In this document: one piece after another, positions 8,501 to 15,259 of the stretch
Layout: every line of letters begins with the position of its first letter
Position numbering within the stretch: the first letter of the stretch is position 1
Assembly: GCA_016200675.1 (NCBI GenBank)
Contig: JACQEH010000006.1
Coordinates: 1 to 43,133 of the forward strand
Direction of reading: 5' to 3'
DNA length: 43,133 bases
Source of the DNA: Chloroflexota bacterium
Lineage (GTDB): Bacteria; Chloroflexota; Limnocylindria; Limnocylindrales; CSP1-4
Program-made: the position numbers and the translations under genes
Notes under the pieces: model-generated
Told to the model about the DNA's origin: nothing
The model's database searches: none
What the model saw: only the letters and a program-made list of their open reading frames with translations

Positions 8501-11253
8501 GGCGCCTCAAGCTCCTGGACGTCGATCTCGTGATCCTGAACGAGCACGGCGCCACCTACGCGGCGACGCTCCAGGAGGCCCTCGAGACCGTCGTCCGGAC
8601 GAGCCAGTCCAGCCTCTCCCAGGACGGCCACCCCGGCCGGGGCAGCGTCCACATCCTGCGCGGCGACCAGCTGGCCGGGCCCGACCGGACGGTCCTGCTG
8701 GCCGCGGCCCGGGCGGTCCTCCTCAGCCATCGCGGAACGCTCAGCGACCAGGTCGTCCGGATGGAACGGCCGCAGCGGATCGCCGCGAGCCCGCCGCTGG
8801 TCGCGCCGCGCAGCGCCACGCCCGACGCCCCGGTGGCGCGTCCCGAGCTCGAGTACTTCAACGGCCTCGGGGGCTTCGCCGACGAGGGCCGGGAGTACGT
8901 TGCGATCCTCGGCCCCGGCCAGGCGACGCCGGCCCCGTGGCTCAACGTGATCGCCAATCCGGGGTTCGGGTTCCAGGTCTCGGAGTCTGGGGCGGGCTAC
9001 ACCTGGTCGGGCAACAGCCACGAGAACCAGCTGACACCCTGGTCCAACGATCCGGTCAGCGATCCGGTCAGCGAGGCGATCTACCTGCGCGATGACGAAA
9101 GCGGCGAGCTGTGGGGACCCACCGCCCTCCCGATCCGGCTGGAGGACTCGACGTACGTCGCCCGTCATGGCGCCGGCTACAGCCGCTTCGAGCACCTCCA
9201 CGACGGCATCAACCTGGGTCTCGTCCAGTTCGTCCCGCTCGACGGGGCGGTCAAGGTCTCGGTCGTCACGGTCGAGAACCGCTCCGGCCGTCCGCGTCGG
9301 CTGTCCCTGACCGCCTACGCCGAGTGGGCCATGGGGACGTCGCGTGCCGCGAGCGCGCCGTGGATCGTGACCTCGCTCGAGCCCGACACGGGCGCACTCC
9401 TCGTGCGGAACCCCTCGAACACGGAGTTCGCCGGTCGACATGCCTTCCTCGACCTCGGCGGGCGCCAGACCGCCTGGACCACCGACCGGACCGAATTCCT
9501 GGGCCGCAACGGGGCGCCGGACCGGCCGGCAGGCCTGGCGCGCGGCCACGTGCTGGCCAGCGCCGCGGGCGCCGGCCTGGATCCGTGCACCGCCATCCAG
9601 ACGACGTTCGAGCTGGCGAGCGGGACGCGAACCGAGGTCGTCGTCCTCCTCGGAGAGGCCGCCGACGCGGCCGCCGCCGCCGCTCTTGTCCGCACGTCGC
9701 GGGCGATGGACCACGCGGCGGAGCTCGCGGCGATCGCGAAGCACTGGGACGACACGCTCGGCGCGGTCCAGGTGCGGACGCCGGAGCGGGCGATGGACCT
9801 CATGCTCAACCGCTGGCTCATCTACCAGACCATCGCCTGCCGGCTCTGGGCACGCGCCGGCTTCTACCAGGCCGGCGGCGCCTACGGCTTCCGTGACCAG
9901 CTCCAGGACGTGATCGCCCTCGTCACCCCCCGCCGCGACCTCGCCCGGGGGCACCTCCTCCGGGCAGCGGCCCGGCAGTTCCCCGAGGGCGACGTCCAGC
10001 ACTGGTGGCACCCGCCGTCAGGTCGGGGTGTCCGGACCAGGATCTCGGACGACCGGGTCTGGCTGCCCTACGTCGTCGATCGCTACATCGCCGGCAGCGG
10101 CGACGTCGCGGTCCTCGAGGAGGTCGTTCCGTATCTCGAGGGACCGGTCCTCCAGCCCGACCAGGTGGACGCGTACTTCCTGCCCGGGCGCACCTCGACG
10201 CCGGCGTCGCTCTTCGAACACTGTGCGGCGGCGCTCGACCGCAGCCTCGCCCTCGGCACGCACGGCCTGCCCCTGATCGGGTCCGGCGACTGGAACGACG
10301 GGATGAACCGCGTCGGCCGTGAAGGGCGTGGCGAGAGCGTCTGGCTGGCCTGGTTCCTGTACGCCGCCCTGGCCGCCTTCGTCCCGTATGCCGAGGCTCG
10401 CGGAGCGGCCATCCGCGCGGAGCGCTGGCGGGACACGATGAAGGGCCTTCGACGGGCCCTCGAGCGGCACGGCTGGGACGGCGACTGGTATCGCCGGGCG
10501 TTCTTCGACGACGGCACGCCCCTCGGGTCGGCGGCGAACGTCGAGTGCCGCATCGACTCGATCGCCCAGTCCTGGAGCGTCCTGTCCGGGGCCGCGAATC
10601 CCGTCCACGCGGCGCGAGCGATGGCCGCCGTCGAGGAATACCTCCTCCGCCGCGGCGACGGGCTCGTCCTGCTCCTCACGCCGCCCTTCGACCAATCGGA
10701 CGTGGACCCCGGCTATGTGAAGGGCTACCTGCCCGGGATCCGCGAGAACGGCGGCCAGTACACGCACGGGGCGATCTGGTCCGTCCTCGCCTTCGCCGCC
10801 CTCGGCGACGGCGACAAGGCGGGCGAGCTCTTCTCCATCCTCAACCCCGTCAACCACGCCAGCACCCGGGCCGGGGTCCATCGCTACAAGGTCGAGCCGT
10901 ACGTCATGGCCGGCGATGTCTACTCGGAGACGCCCCACGTCGGGCGCGGCGGGTGGACCTGGTACACGGGCTCGTCGGGCTGGATGTACCAGGCCGGGAT
11001 GGAGGCCATCCTCGGCTTCCGGGTCCGAGGAGCCACGCTCGCGATCGATCCCTGCATTCCGCGTTCCTGGCCGCGCTATGAGATCGACTTCCGGTACCAC
11101 GCGGCGAGGTACCGGATCGTCGTCGAGAACCCTGCCGGGGTCAGCCGCGGCGTGGCCTCGATCCTCGTCGATGGGGCGCGCCTGGCACCCGGGGCGGCCG
11201 TCCCCCTCGTCGACGACGGCCTGACCCACCAGGTGGCCGTCGTCCTCGGCTGA
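2566..11253 (+). CDS. ndvB: Cyclic beta-1,2-glucan synthase (NdvB/Cgs type)
   Basis: At 2895 residues this matches the usual 2800-2900 of NdvB/Cgs, inner-membrane enzymes that make cyclic beta-1,2-glucan from UDP-glucose by self-priming, elongation and cyclisation, with chain-length control by a phosphorylase domain. The N-terminal region (about 1-400) carries the family EWLVDNFHIVDEQLREI stretch and a PGPxPGP linker near 368-380. Membrane segments follow at about 420-475 and 838-1000. The GT84 domain lies between, with LDADTRLPRG near 640 and the QHRWARGDW (QxxRW) motif near 790. A glucoamylase-like region includes VDSGNLAGHLLVL. The C-terminal GH94 part contains EYFNGLGGF, SGNSHENQLTPWSNDPVSD and the catalytic GSGDWNDG near 2572. 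All key motifs are intact. No glucan exporter (NdvA/Cgt) or modifying enzyme is adjacent. The start is the first ATG; the ribosome site is weak. Confidence 0.95.
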   Translation: MTANQAFPDSPGRARRRVRPPPELDEPILAELFSAERLEQHARTLAAAQPVTSTPRRGRAVAPRIADNGRVLLESYRILARAIKDERSITPAAEWLVDNFHIVDEQLREIRDDLPPDYYRELPKLAEGHLAGYPRVLGIAWAYVAHTDSRFDPDSLRRMIQAYQEVEPLTIGELWAIAISLRILLVDNLRRLAEQIVRSRVARQLADDLADGLLGLGGGSPTEAMAALRRRAKASLPTAARVQLFQRLRDQDPDVTPALGWLEELLAAQGTTTEEMVRLEHQRQATMNVTVRNVITSMRIISWFDWARFVESVSLVDRLLEAQSAFAAMDFATRDRYRHAVEALARASGSTEIEVAQAAASMAAAAPGPVPGPAPGPAPGASASAPARDPGHYLISTGRHELERRLGVRASLPSRLRRAVVVPATIGYLGTVAFVTGAALAVPLALSGRLGLGTLLVAMAAILPASDLAIALVNRLVTNVLGPRPLPRLDLDEGVPTAMRTLVVVPTLLTSADAVEGLVGQLEVHYLGNTEGDLRFALLTDWRDAPTEHVEGDDELLSVAAAGIERLNDRYGEAPGGGARFLLFHRLRRWNESENCWMGWERKRGKLEELNALLRGATTTSILVTGRPVSTPPPGVRFVVTLDADTRLPRGAVGRLVGTIAHPLNEPTYDPGAGRVTHGYGILQPRVTPTLPAEHEASPFQRIFSGSAGIDPYASAVSDVYQDLFGEGSFTGKGIYDVDAFAAALGGRVPENTLLSHDLFEGTFARAGLVTDVELFDEFPQNYLVAAARQHRWARGDWQLLPWILGRARGAAGRRPGAMPGIGRWKMVDNLRRTLSAPFTVVALVLAWALPSVAAGPWTAFVLACFVIPESLPILSGILPKRRNISKRSHLRAVGADVALGAAHVGLGLTLLAHQAWLMADAVARTLWRLVVTHRMLLDWTTAAEAKASQDLDAPGFARQMAGSVAIAAAATAAVLLGNPPAALIAAPFLVLWAASPIVARWVSTPRADGVAELLSAADVGVLRQAARRTWRFFETFVGPADNALPPDNFQDDPVPAVAHRTSPTNIGMYLLATVTARDFGWIGTLEMVERLEATLASMERLERYRGHLYNWYDTRTLARLEPAYVSSVDSGNLAGHLLVLSNACRLMIEQPLPIAAAEAGIEDAISLVRAAAGAITDNRRSQTLGRRPLDEALSAPRPNHPADGVTATSWRAALAGLEAYTQTLTDVAAALTAERGDGDQTELVAWAESARSAVASHARDAELLAGAGEAGRLPTLAELADDARARGPMAGDQGLMVGSSATNLVRRLRAIADHAQDLFRQTDFSFLFDPTRKLLSIGFRVLDGTLDPSCYDLLASEARLASFLAIAKGDAGPEHWFRLGRVLTPVGRGSALISWSGSMFEYLMPALVMRSPALSLLDQTYRLVVARQMSYAEELGVPWGMSESAFNARDLEQTYQYASFGVPGLGLKRGLSQDVVVAPYATALAAMVQPEAAVRNFDRLAAAGAAGRYGFREALDYTTRRLPEGATVAIVQSYMAHHQGMALVALGNVVNGRLMVERFHADPIVEATELLLQERMPRDVLVGRPRAEEVKGAADVRDLVPPVVRRFTSPHDAIPRTHILSNGRYAVMVTAAGSGYSRRRDLAVTRWREDATRDPWGAYLFLRDMQSGAVWSAGHQPTGAEADSYEVNYAEDHADFLRRDGSIVTGLTIVVSTEHDAEIRRVTLANLGSQVREIELTSYAEIALGPQAADVAHPAFENLFVQTEFIPAIGALLATRRPRSADEPPIWAAHVAAVEGDGAGVLQYETDRARFLGRGRTVRSPVSVMDGRPLSDTVGPVLDPIFSLRCRVRLAPGETAHAIFSTVIAGSRDEVLDLADKYRDAATFERATTLAWTQAQVQLHHLGIESDEAHLFQRLANRIIFSDPSLRPAAGILAANDRGAPTLWAHGISGDLPIVLVRIDEAEDLDIVRQLLRAHEYWRLKLLDVDLVILNEHGATYAATLQEALETVVRTSQSSLSQDGHPGRGSVHILRGDQLAGPDRTVLLAAARAVLLSHRGTLSDQVVRMERPQRIAASPPLVAPRSATPDAPVARPELEYFNGLGGFADEGREYVAILGPGQATPAPWLNVIANPGFGFQVSESGAGYTWSGNSHENQLTPWSNDPVSDPVSEAIYLRDDESGELWGPTALPIRLEDSTYVARHGAGYSRFEHLHDGINLGLVQFVPLDGAVKVSVVTVENRSGRPRRLSLTAYAEWAMGTSRAASAPWIVTSLEPDTGALLVRNPSNTEFAGRHAFLDLGGRQTAWTTDRTEFLGRNGAPDRPAGLARGHVLASAAGAGLDPCTAIQTTFELASGTRTEVVVLLGEAADAAAAAALVRTSRAMDHAAELAAIAKHWDDTLGAVQVRTPERAMDLMLNRWLIYQTIACRLWARAGFYQAGGAYGFRDQLQDVIALVTPRRDLARGHLLRAAARQFPEGDVQHWWHPPSGRGVRTRISDDRVWLPYVVDRYIAGSGDVAVLEEVVPYLEGPVLQPDQVDAYFLPGRTSTPASLFEHCAAALDRSLALGTHGLPLIGSGDWNDGMNRVGREGRGESVWLAWFLYAALAAFVPYAEARGAAIRAERWRDTMKGLRRALERHGWDGDWYRRAFFDDGTPLGSAANVECRIDSIAQSWSVLSGAANPVHAARAMAAVEEYLLRRGDGLVLLLTPPFDQSDVDPGYVKGYLPGIRENGGQYTHGAIWSVLAFAALGDGDKAGELFSILNPVNHASTRAGVHRYKVEPYVMAGDVYSETPHVGRGGWTWYTGSSGWMYQAGMEAILGFRVRGATLAIDPCIPRSWPRYEIDFRYHAARYRIVVENPAGVSRGVASILVDGARLAPGAAVPLVDDGLTHQVAVVLG

Positions 11254-11681
11254 GCGCAGTTCTCGGACCGCCGCCCTCCCGCGGCCCCGCGCAATCGCCG
11301 ACCTGCGGGCGCGGGGCGTCCGCATTCGAGGACGACGAGGCGCGGGATCCGCCGACCAGCGACGGCGTCGCCGACGTGGGCCACACATGGGCCTCGACAG
11401 GGGACTCACGTTGGCGGCCCTGCGATGTCGGGCGGCCGCACGTGCGGTCGTTCCGATCGGGCGAGCGTCGCAGCCCGTCGTGGCTGGTGCGACCGGCGCG
11501 CTGGTACCGAGAGGGGCCGGACCTTCAGGCCCGGGGCCGGCGATGCCAGAACGTCACCGCGCGGCGACTGCGCATGCCGCCGACGCCGGTAGCGCCGGTC
11601 CGATGGATGTCGCATCATCGCCGGCACGCCACCTGCAGCGGGGCCCCTCCCGACGCAGGCGCCGTGCATGAGGACCGACCG
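11254..11681 (+). other. Gene-free stretch after the glucan synthase
   Basis: This 428-base stretch contains no convincing coding sequence: short frames on both strands are Arg/Pro/Ala-rich with no family features. It holds the hairpin at 11284-11317 and a perfect 12-bp palindrome at 11436-11447 (CCGCACGTGCGG) of unknown role. The upstream in-frame extension of the next gene is not counted as coding because a good ribosome site sits at the internal ATG. Confidence 0.5.
11284..11317 (+). terminator. GC-rich stem-loop after ndvB
   Basis: A perfect 9-bp stem (GCCCCGCGC at 11284-11292 with GCGCGGGGC at 11309-11317) encloses a 16-base loop, 30 bases past the ndvB stop. No U-tract follows, so it may be a pause or RNA 3'-end stabiliser rather than a classical intrinsic terminator. 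Confidence 0.45.
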
Positions 11682-12542
11682 ATGGCCCGTCTCCAGGCCA
11701 AGGCGCTCGATCTCCCGGACGAGGTCCGGCCGACGCCGTTCGGGCGTGTCGACATCTACAACCTCGACGACCTGGTCATCGGACGGATGGTCTTCCAGCC
11801 CGGCTGGCACTGGATGGAGCACGTCCAGCCGATCGCGGGCACGAGCCTCTGCCAGTACCACCATGTCGGCGTCTGTATCAGCGGCCGGCTCGGGAATCGC
11901 CTCGAGGATGGCACGGTGCTCGAGATCGGCCCGGGCATGGTCTTCGAGATCCCGCCAGGCCACGACGGCTGGGTCATCGGCGACGAACCGTTCGTGGCCT
12001 ATGACGTGGCCGGCGTCCGGTCCTTCGCCCGGGTGGACCAGGCGACCCAGCGCATCCTCGGGACGATGCTCTTCACCGACATCGTCGACTCCACCGCTCT
12101 CGCCGAGTCGCTCGGACCGGCCGGCTGGCGGGAGCTCGTGGGAACGCATAACGAGCGCATTCAGTTCGAGCTCGATCGCTATCGCGGGCGGCTCGTCAAG
12201 ACGACCGGTGACGGCGTCCTGGCCATCTTCGATGGGGCGGAGCGGGCCGTCCGGGCCGCGGCGGCAATCTGCCTCGCGGCGAAGTCCCTGGGCCTCGCCA
12301 TCCGGGCCGGGATCCACACGGGCGAGGTCGAGATCGCCGCGGGCGATGTCCGGGGGCTGGCCGTGCACGTCGCCGCGCGGGTCATGGCCCAGGCCGGCCC
12401 GAGCCAGGTCCTCGTGTCGGCAACCACCCGGGAGCTTGTTGCCGACTCCGGACTGGCGTTCGTGGACGCGGGCAGCCACGAGCTGAAGGGGGTCTCGGGC
12501 GCGCGCCAGCTCTACCGCCTCGCGGCGGCTCCGACGGGCTGA
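11682..12542 (+). CDS. Cupin-class III nucleotidyl cyclase fusion protein
   Basis: A 286-residue soluble protein of two modules. Residues 15-112 form a cupin beta-barrel (GWHWMEHVQPIAG, YHHVGVCISGRL, EIGPGMVFEIPPGHDGWV). Residues 125-280 form a class III adenylate/guanylate cyclase domain: FTDIVDST (131-138, metal Asp133), KTTGDGVLAIF (second metal Asp177), RAGIHTGEVE and VHVAARVMAQA. In the last motif the usual Asn of the Nxxx(A)AR signature is His229, while Arg233 is kept; altered kinetics are possible. The start at 11682 is set by AGGA seven bases upstream; the longer open frame to 11376 lacks features. The cupin may bind a ligand or metal that gates cyclic nucleotide synthesis, but the signal, and whether cAMP or cGMP is made, cannot be read from sequence. 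Confidence 0.88.
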   Translation: MARLQAKALDLPDEVRPTPFGRVDIYNLDDLVIGRMVFQPGWHWMEHVQPIAGTSLCQYHHVGVCISGRLGNRLEDGTVLEIGPGMVFEIPPGHDGWVIGDEPFVAYDVAGVRSFARVDQATQRILGTMLFTDIVDSTALAESLGPAGWRELVGTHNERIQFELDRYRGRLVKTTGDGVLAIFDGAERAVRAAAAICLAAKSLGLAIRAGIHTGEVEIAAGDVRGLAVHVAARVMAQAGPSQVLVSATTRELVADSGLAFVDAGSHELKGVSGARQLYRLAAAPTG

Positions 12543-12575
12543 CCGTCGCGAAGCGGCCCGAATCTCGGGGTCGCC

Positions 12576-12601
12576 GGAACCATTCGGCCCCTGGGCGCGA
12601 C
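12576..12601 (+). promoter_or_regulatory. ECF-type promoter candidate upstream of an ECF sigma gene
   Basis: GGAACC (12576-12581), a 16-base spacer and CGAC (12598-12601) match the general ECF promoter pattern (GGAAC about 16 bases before CGTC-like). It lies 50 bases before the sigma factor ATG, suggesting autoregulation. This rests on pattern matching only. Confidence 0.45.
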
Positions 12602-12612
12602 ATACACGCTGA

Positions 12613-12632
12613 GCGCGACCTGACGGTCGCGC
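12613..12632 (+). other. Stem-loop in the presumed 5' leader of the ECF sigma gene
   Basis: A perfect 8-bp stem (GCGCGACC with GGTCGCGC) has a TGAC tetraloop. It sits between the ECF-like promoter and the ribosome site (GAGGG near 12640). It could shape translation of the sigma factor or, alternatively, terminate readthrough from the cyclase gene that ends at 12542. Confidence 0.4.
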
Positions 12633-12649
12633 CGCGAACGAGGGCCGGC

Positions 12650-13216
12650 ATGGACCAGCGAGAACGCGTCGAACGGGCGAGGCGAGGCGATCATGACGCC
12701 TTCGCCGTGCTCGCCGGCACGTTCGTCGCGCGGCTGGACGCGGCGGCCCGCCTCATCCTCCGGGACCCCGAACTTGCGCGAGACGCGGTCCAGGAGGGCG
12801 TCATCCACGCCTGGCGGAACCTGCCCACGCTCCGTGACCCCGATCGATTCGAGGCATGGCTGCACCGGCTGGTGATCCGTTCGTGCATCGACATCCTGCG
12901 CCGGCGAGGTCGTCGACCGATCGAGGTCGAGCTGAGCCCGATCGATGGCCCAGCGATGGCCGATGTCTCTGCACTCATTGCCGACCGCGAGGTGCTCGAC
13001 GCGGCGCTCAGGCGCCTCGATCCCGAGTGGCGAGCGGTCGTCGTCCTGCACTTCTACCTCGGCCTGCCGCTGCCGGCCGTGGCCTCCACCCTCGGCATTC
13101 CCGTCGGCACCGCCAAGTCACGACTCCACCGATCCCTGGCCGCCATGCGGCTCACGATCGATGCGGATCAAGGCGAGGCTGGACCGACATCACGCAGGCA
13201 AGGGCAGTACGCATGA
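12650..13216 (+). CDS. ECF-type RNA polymerase sigma factor
   Basis: A 188-residue sigma70-family protein. Region 2 (about 10-85) includes GDHDAFAVLAGTFV, ARDAVQEGVIHAWRNL and FEAWLHRLVIRSCIDILRRR. Region 4 (about 115-170) includes ALRRLDPEWRAVVVLHFYLG and VASTLGIPVGTAKSRLHRSL. The ATG follows GAGGG by five bases. The stop overlaps the next gene (ATGA), so sigma factor and membrane partner are probably made together. The ECF-like promoter upstream suggests that it drives its own expression. Confidence 0.9.
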   Translation: MDQRERVERARRGDHDAFAVLAGTFVARLDAAARLILRDPELARDAVQEGVIHAWRNLPTLRDPDRFEAWLHRLVIRSCIDILRRRGRRPIEVELSPIDGPAMADVSALIADREVLDAALRRLDPEWRAVVVLHFYLGLPLPAVASTLGIPVGTAKSRLHRSLAAMRLTIDADQGEAGPTSRRQGQYA

Positions 13217-14481
13217 CCCCGTTCGACCGGCTGGAACGCCACCTGCCCGATCTCCTGTCCGACCTGGCTTCGGCCCGCGTCCCGGACTACTTCGACGACC
13301 TCCTCCAGGCCACCGCTCGCACCCGCCAGCGTCCCGCCTGGGCTTCCCTCGAAAGGTGGCTTCCCGTGGATCTGACCCTGCCCGCACCGCTGGGCCGAGC
13401 CCGCCTGGCACCGCGGCTCGCCCTTCTCCTCCTGGCCGCCCTGCTCGCCGCAGCGGCCCTCATCGCCTACGCCGGCTCGCACCAGGTCCGATTGCCGGCC
13501 CCATTCGGGGTGGCGGCCAACGGCTCGCTTCTGTTCAACACCGCGGGCGGCGACATCGTCTCGGCGGATCCGGCGACCCTGAACGGGACGACGATCGTTG
13601 CCGCGAAGGCGGCAGCGACGGCCGATGGGGTGATTCCGTCCCGGAACGGACGATTCATCGTGCTGGCAAGCAAGCTTGGAGGCGGTGAGCAGTTCTCGAT
13701 CGCCAACGCCGACGGCTCCAACGTGCGCCCCCTTCCGGGCACCTGGATCAACCAGTCCGAGATCGACACGTCGCCGACGGATTCGCAGGTGGCCATCGTC
13801 TCCGAGATCAACGGTGTTCCGTCGATCTCGACGATCGAGACCGACGGGTCGTCCTTCCGGACGCTCCGGCTGGGCCTCGAGGTCAACAGCCTGTGGTACC
13901 TGCCGGACGGGCGGCTCCTGTTTCATGGCGCTTCCACGTCCGGCGCCCCGACCTACGGGCTGTACACGGTGAAGCCGGACGGCACCGGGCTTCGCGGGAT
14001 CGGCCAGACCTCGACCGTCGATGACTGGCTGGCCATCTCGCCATCTCCCGATGGCAGTCGCCTCGTCTACCACAAGTGGGTCGACCTCCCGCTCGAGCAC
14101 GGCCGGCTCCATGTCGTCGACATCGCGTCGGGCACCGATACGACCCTCCCGGTCGCCGGTGCCACACCGGCCGACGAGTTCGAAAGCGCGACCTTCTCGC
14201 CGGATGGCCGGACGATCCTCTTCAAGTGGTTCAGCGCGGACCAGAACGTCCGGCTGGCGATGATGCCTGCCGCCGGAGGGACCGCCGTCCTCCTCGGGCC
14301 GGCCGTTCCCTACGACGTCTCGCCCGACGCCCTCTTCTCACCGGATGGCCGTTCGGTCATTGCCTGGTACCCATCGCGTGGCGAGCTCTGGCTCCTCGAC
14401 CCCGCTGGCCACTCCGGGGCGGATCGGAAGCTGCCGCTCGCTGTCGTCAACCTCCCGACCTGGCAGCGCGTCGCTCCGTGA
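13213..14481 (+). CDS. Membrane-anchored WD40/TolB-like beta-propeller protein, probable sigma-factor partner
   Basis: A 422-residue protein whose ATG overlaps the sigma gene stop. The open frame continues upstream inside the sigma gene, but only the ATG at 13213 makes sense. The cytosolic N-terminus (1-66) contains ARVPDYFDDLLQATARTRQR and SLERWLPVD, a stretch I associate with anti-sigma-like proteins paired with ECF factors in related genomes. One membrane helix spans 67-87. The outer part has repeated blades of the PD40 type: IASPSPDGSRLVYHKW-like (seen as AISPSPDGSRLVYH), TFSPDGRTILFKW and LFSPDGRSVIAWYP. Propeller blades of this type bind peptides, glycans or metals; the ligand is unknown. 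The anti-sigma role is inferred from gene coupling and topology. Confidence 0.8.
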   Translation: MTPFDRLERHLPDLLSDLASARVPDYFDDLLQATARTRQRPAWASLERWLPVDLTLPAPLGRARLAPRLALLLLAALLAAAALIAYAGSHQVRLPAPFGVAANGSLLFNTAGGDIVSADPATLNGTTIVAAKAAATADGVIPSRNGRFIVLASKLGGGEQFSIANADGSNVRPLPGTWINQSEIDTSPTDSQVAIVSEINGVPSISTIETDGSSFRTLRLGLEVNSLWYLPDGRLLFHGASTSGAPTYGLYTVKPDGTGLRGIGQTSTVDDWLAISPSPDGSRLVYHKWVDLPLEHGRLHVVDIASGTDTTLPVAGATPADEFESATFSPDGRTILFKWFSADQNVRLAMMPAAGGTAVLLGPAVPYDVSPDALFSPDGRSVIAWYPSRGELWLLDPAGHSGADRKLPLAVVNLPTWQRVAP

Positions 14482-14529
14482 CGTGGCGCTCGGGGGCCGT
14501 CGTGGACGATGGGTTCGCGGCGGCCGCCG

Positions 14530-14546
14530 GGCGTCGTTCCGACGCC
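14530..14546. terminator. Hairpin between convergent genes
   Basis: A perfect 7-bp stem (GGCGTCG with CGACGCC) has a TTC loop. It lies between the end of the propeller gene (14481, plus) and the 3' end of tRNA-Gly (14594, minus). It could act on both strands; no U-tract is present. Confidence 0.4.
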
Positions 14547-14593
14547 TCCAGGGCCCGGAATCCGGTGTCGCCTTCGTCATCGCCAAGGGGAGG

Positions 14594-14669
14594 TGGAGCG
14601 GGAGACGGGGTTCGAACCCGCGACATTCAGCTTGGGAAGCTGACACTCTGCCAACTGAGTTACTCCCGC
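14594..14669 (-). tRNA. tRNA-Gly (anticodon CCC), CCA encoded
   Basis: The minus strand folds into a full cloverleaf of 73 bases plus encoded CCA (14594-14596). Acceptor stem: GCGGGAG with CTCCCGC, discriminator U. D arm: ACTC/GAGT. Anticodon arm: TCAGC-TTCCCAA-GCTGA, so the anticodon is CCC, reading GGG. Variable loop: ATGTC. T arm: GCGGG-TTCGAAC-CCCGT. A strong promoter precedes it at 14684-14712. Confidence 0.95.
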
Positions 14670-14683
14670 TCGGGAGAGCGCGG

Positions 14684-14712
14684 ATTCTAGCCGCCGGGAA
14701 CCAGCGCCGCAA
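14684..14712 (-). promoter_or_regulatory. Sigma70-type promoter for tRNA-Gly
   Basis: On the minus strand, TTGCGG (-35, 14707-14712) is followed after 17 bases by TAGAAT (-10, 14684-14689; five of six match TATAAT). This places transcription start about seven bases before the mature tRNA 5' end at 14669. Confidence 0.65.
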
Positions 14713-14733
14713 TCGCGGGCATCGACGGCGTCG

Positions 14734-15234
14734 CTACTCGCCCATCACCGTGACGTGCACCGTGCGGTCGCGCGGACGTGTCCCGTCGAAGTCGACGAAG
14801 TAGATCCGCCCGAACTCGCCCAGCTCCATCGCGCCGTCGTTGACCGGGATCGTCTCGGAGCGGCCGATCAGCCCGGAGCGGATGTGGGCGTCGGTGTTGA
14901 GGCTCCACCAGGCCTCCTCGCCGAGGTTGCCCGTGGCGTGGGCGATGTGGAGCGGGCCCGGGTGCATGTACTGGCCTTCATGGCGACAGGTCGGGGCGAC
15001 CATCTCGAGGCGGTCGAGCATGTCCTGGAGCAGGAACTCGGTCCCGTCGAAGGTCCGGTCGTGCGACGCCTCCTGGATGATGACCGAGCAGGTGGTGTGC
15101 TGCGAGTAGACCGTGACCGTGCCGGCCCTGATGCCCGATGCCGACACCGCGGCGGCCGCCTCGGCGGTGACGTCGTGGAAGGTCGGCTTGCGGAGGGGAC
15201 TGCTGACGCTGACGACAACGTGGTGGACGGTCAT
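14734..15234 (-). CDS. yjbQ: YjbQ/UPF0047 family protein (secondary thiamine-phosphate synthase family)
   Basis: A 166-residue protein with the family landmarks YSQHTTCSVIIQE (His47 region), HATGNLGEE and SLNTDAHIRSGLIG, ending in a beta-rich region. YjbQ proteins form trimers; E. coli YjbQ shows weak thiamine-phosphate synthase activity, but the main physiological role is unsettled. The ATG follows AAAGGACC. It lies 25 bases after the triose-phosphate isomerase gene on the same strand and is probably the last gene of the sugar catabolic operon, although a link to sugar breakdown is not established. Confidence 0.9.
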   Translation of the reverse strand: MTVHHVVVSVSSPLRKPTFHDVTAEAAAAVSASGIRAGTVTVYSQHTTCSVIIQEASHDRTFDGTEFLLQDMLDRLEMVAPTCRHEGQYMHPGPLHIAHATGNLGEEAWWSLNTDAHIRSGLIGRSETIPVNDGAMELGEFGRIYFVDFDGTRPRDRTVHVTVMGE

Positions 15235-15259
15235 GAGAGGTCCTTTCGCTCGCCGGTGT

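Noticed and set aside
7393..10011. 872-residue open frame on the minus strand inside ndvB
   Set aside because: Antisense to conserved ndvB motifs and without family features; long shadow frames are normal at this GC content.
11436..11447. 12-bp palindrome CCGCACGTGCGG as an operator
   Set aside because: It stands alone, no promoter is evident beside it, and palindromes of this length are not rare in GC-rich DNA; it is only noted in the gap entry.
14345..14803. Plus-strand open frame containing GRRGSNPRHSAWEADTL
   Set aside because: This is the well-known false translation of a tRNA gene; the sequence folds as tRNA-Gly on the minus strand.
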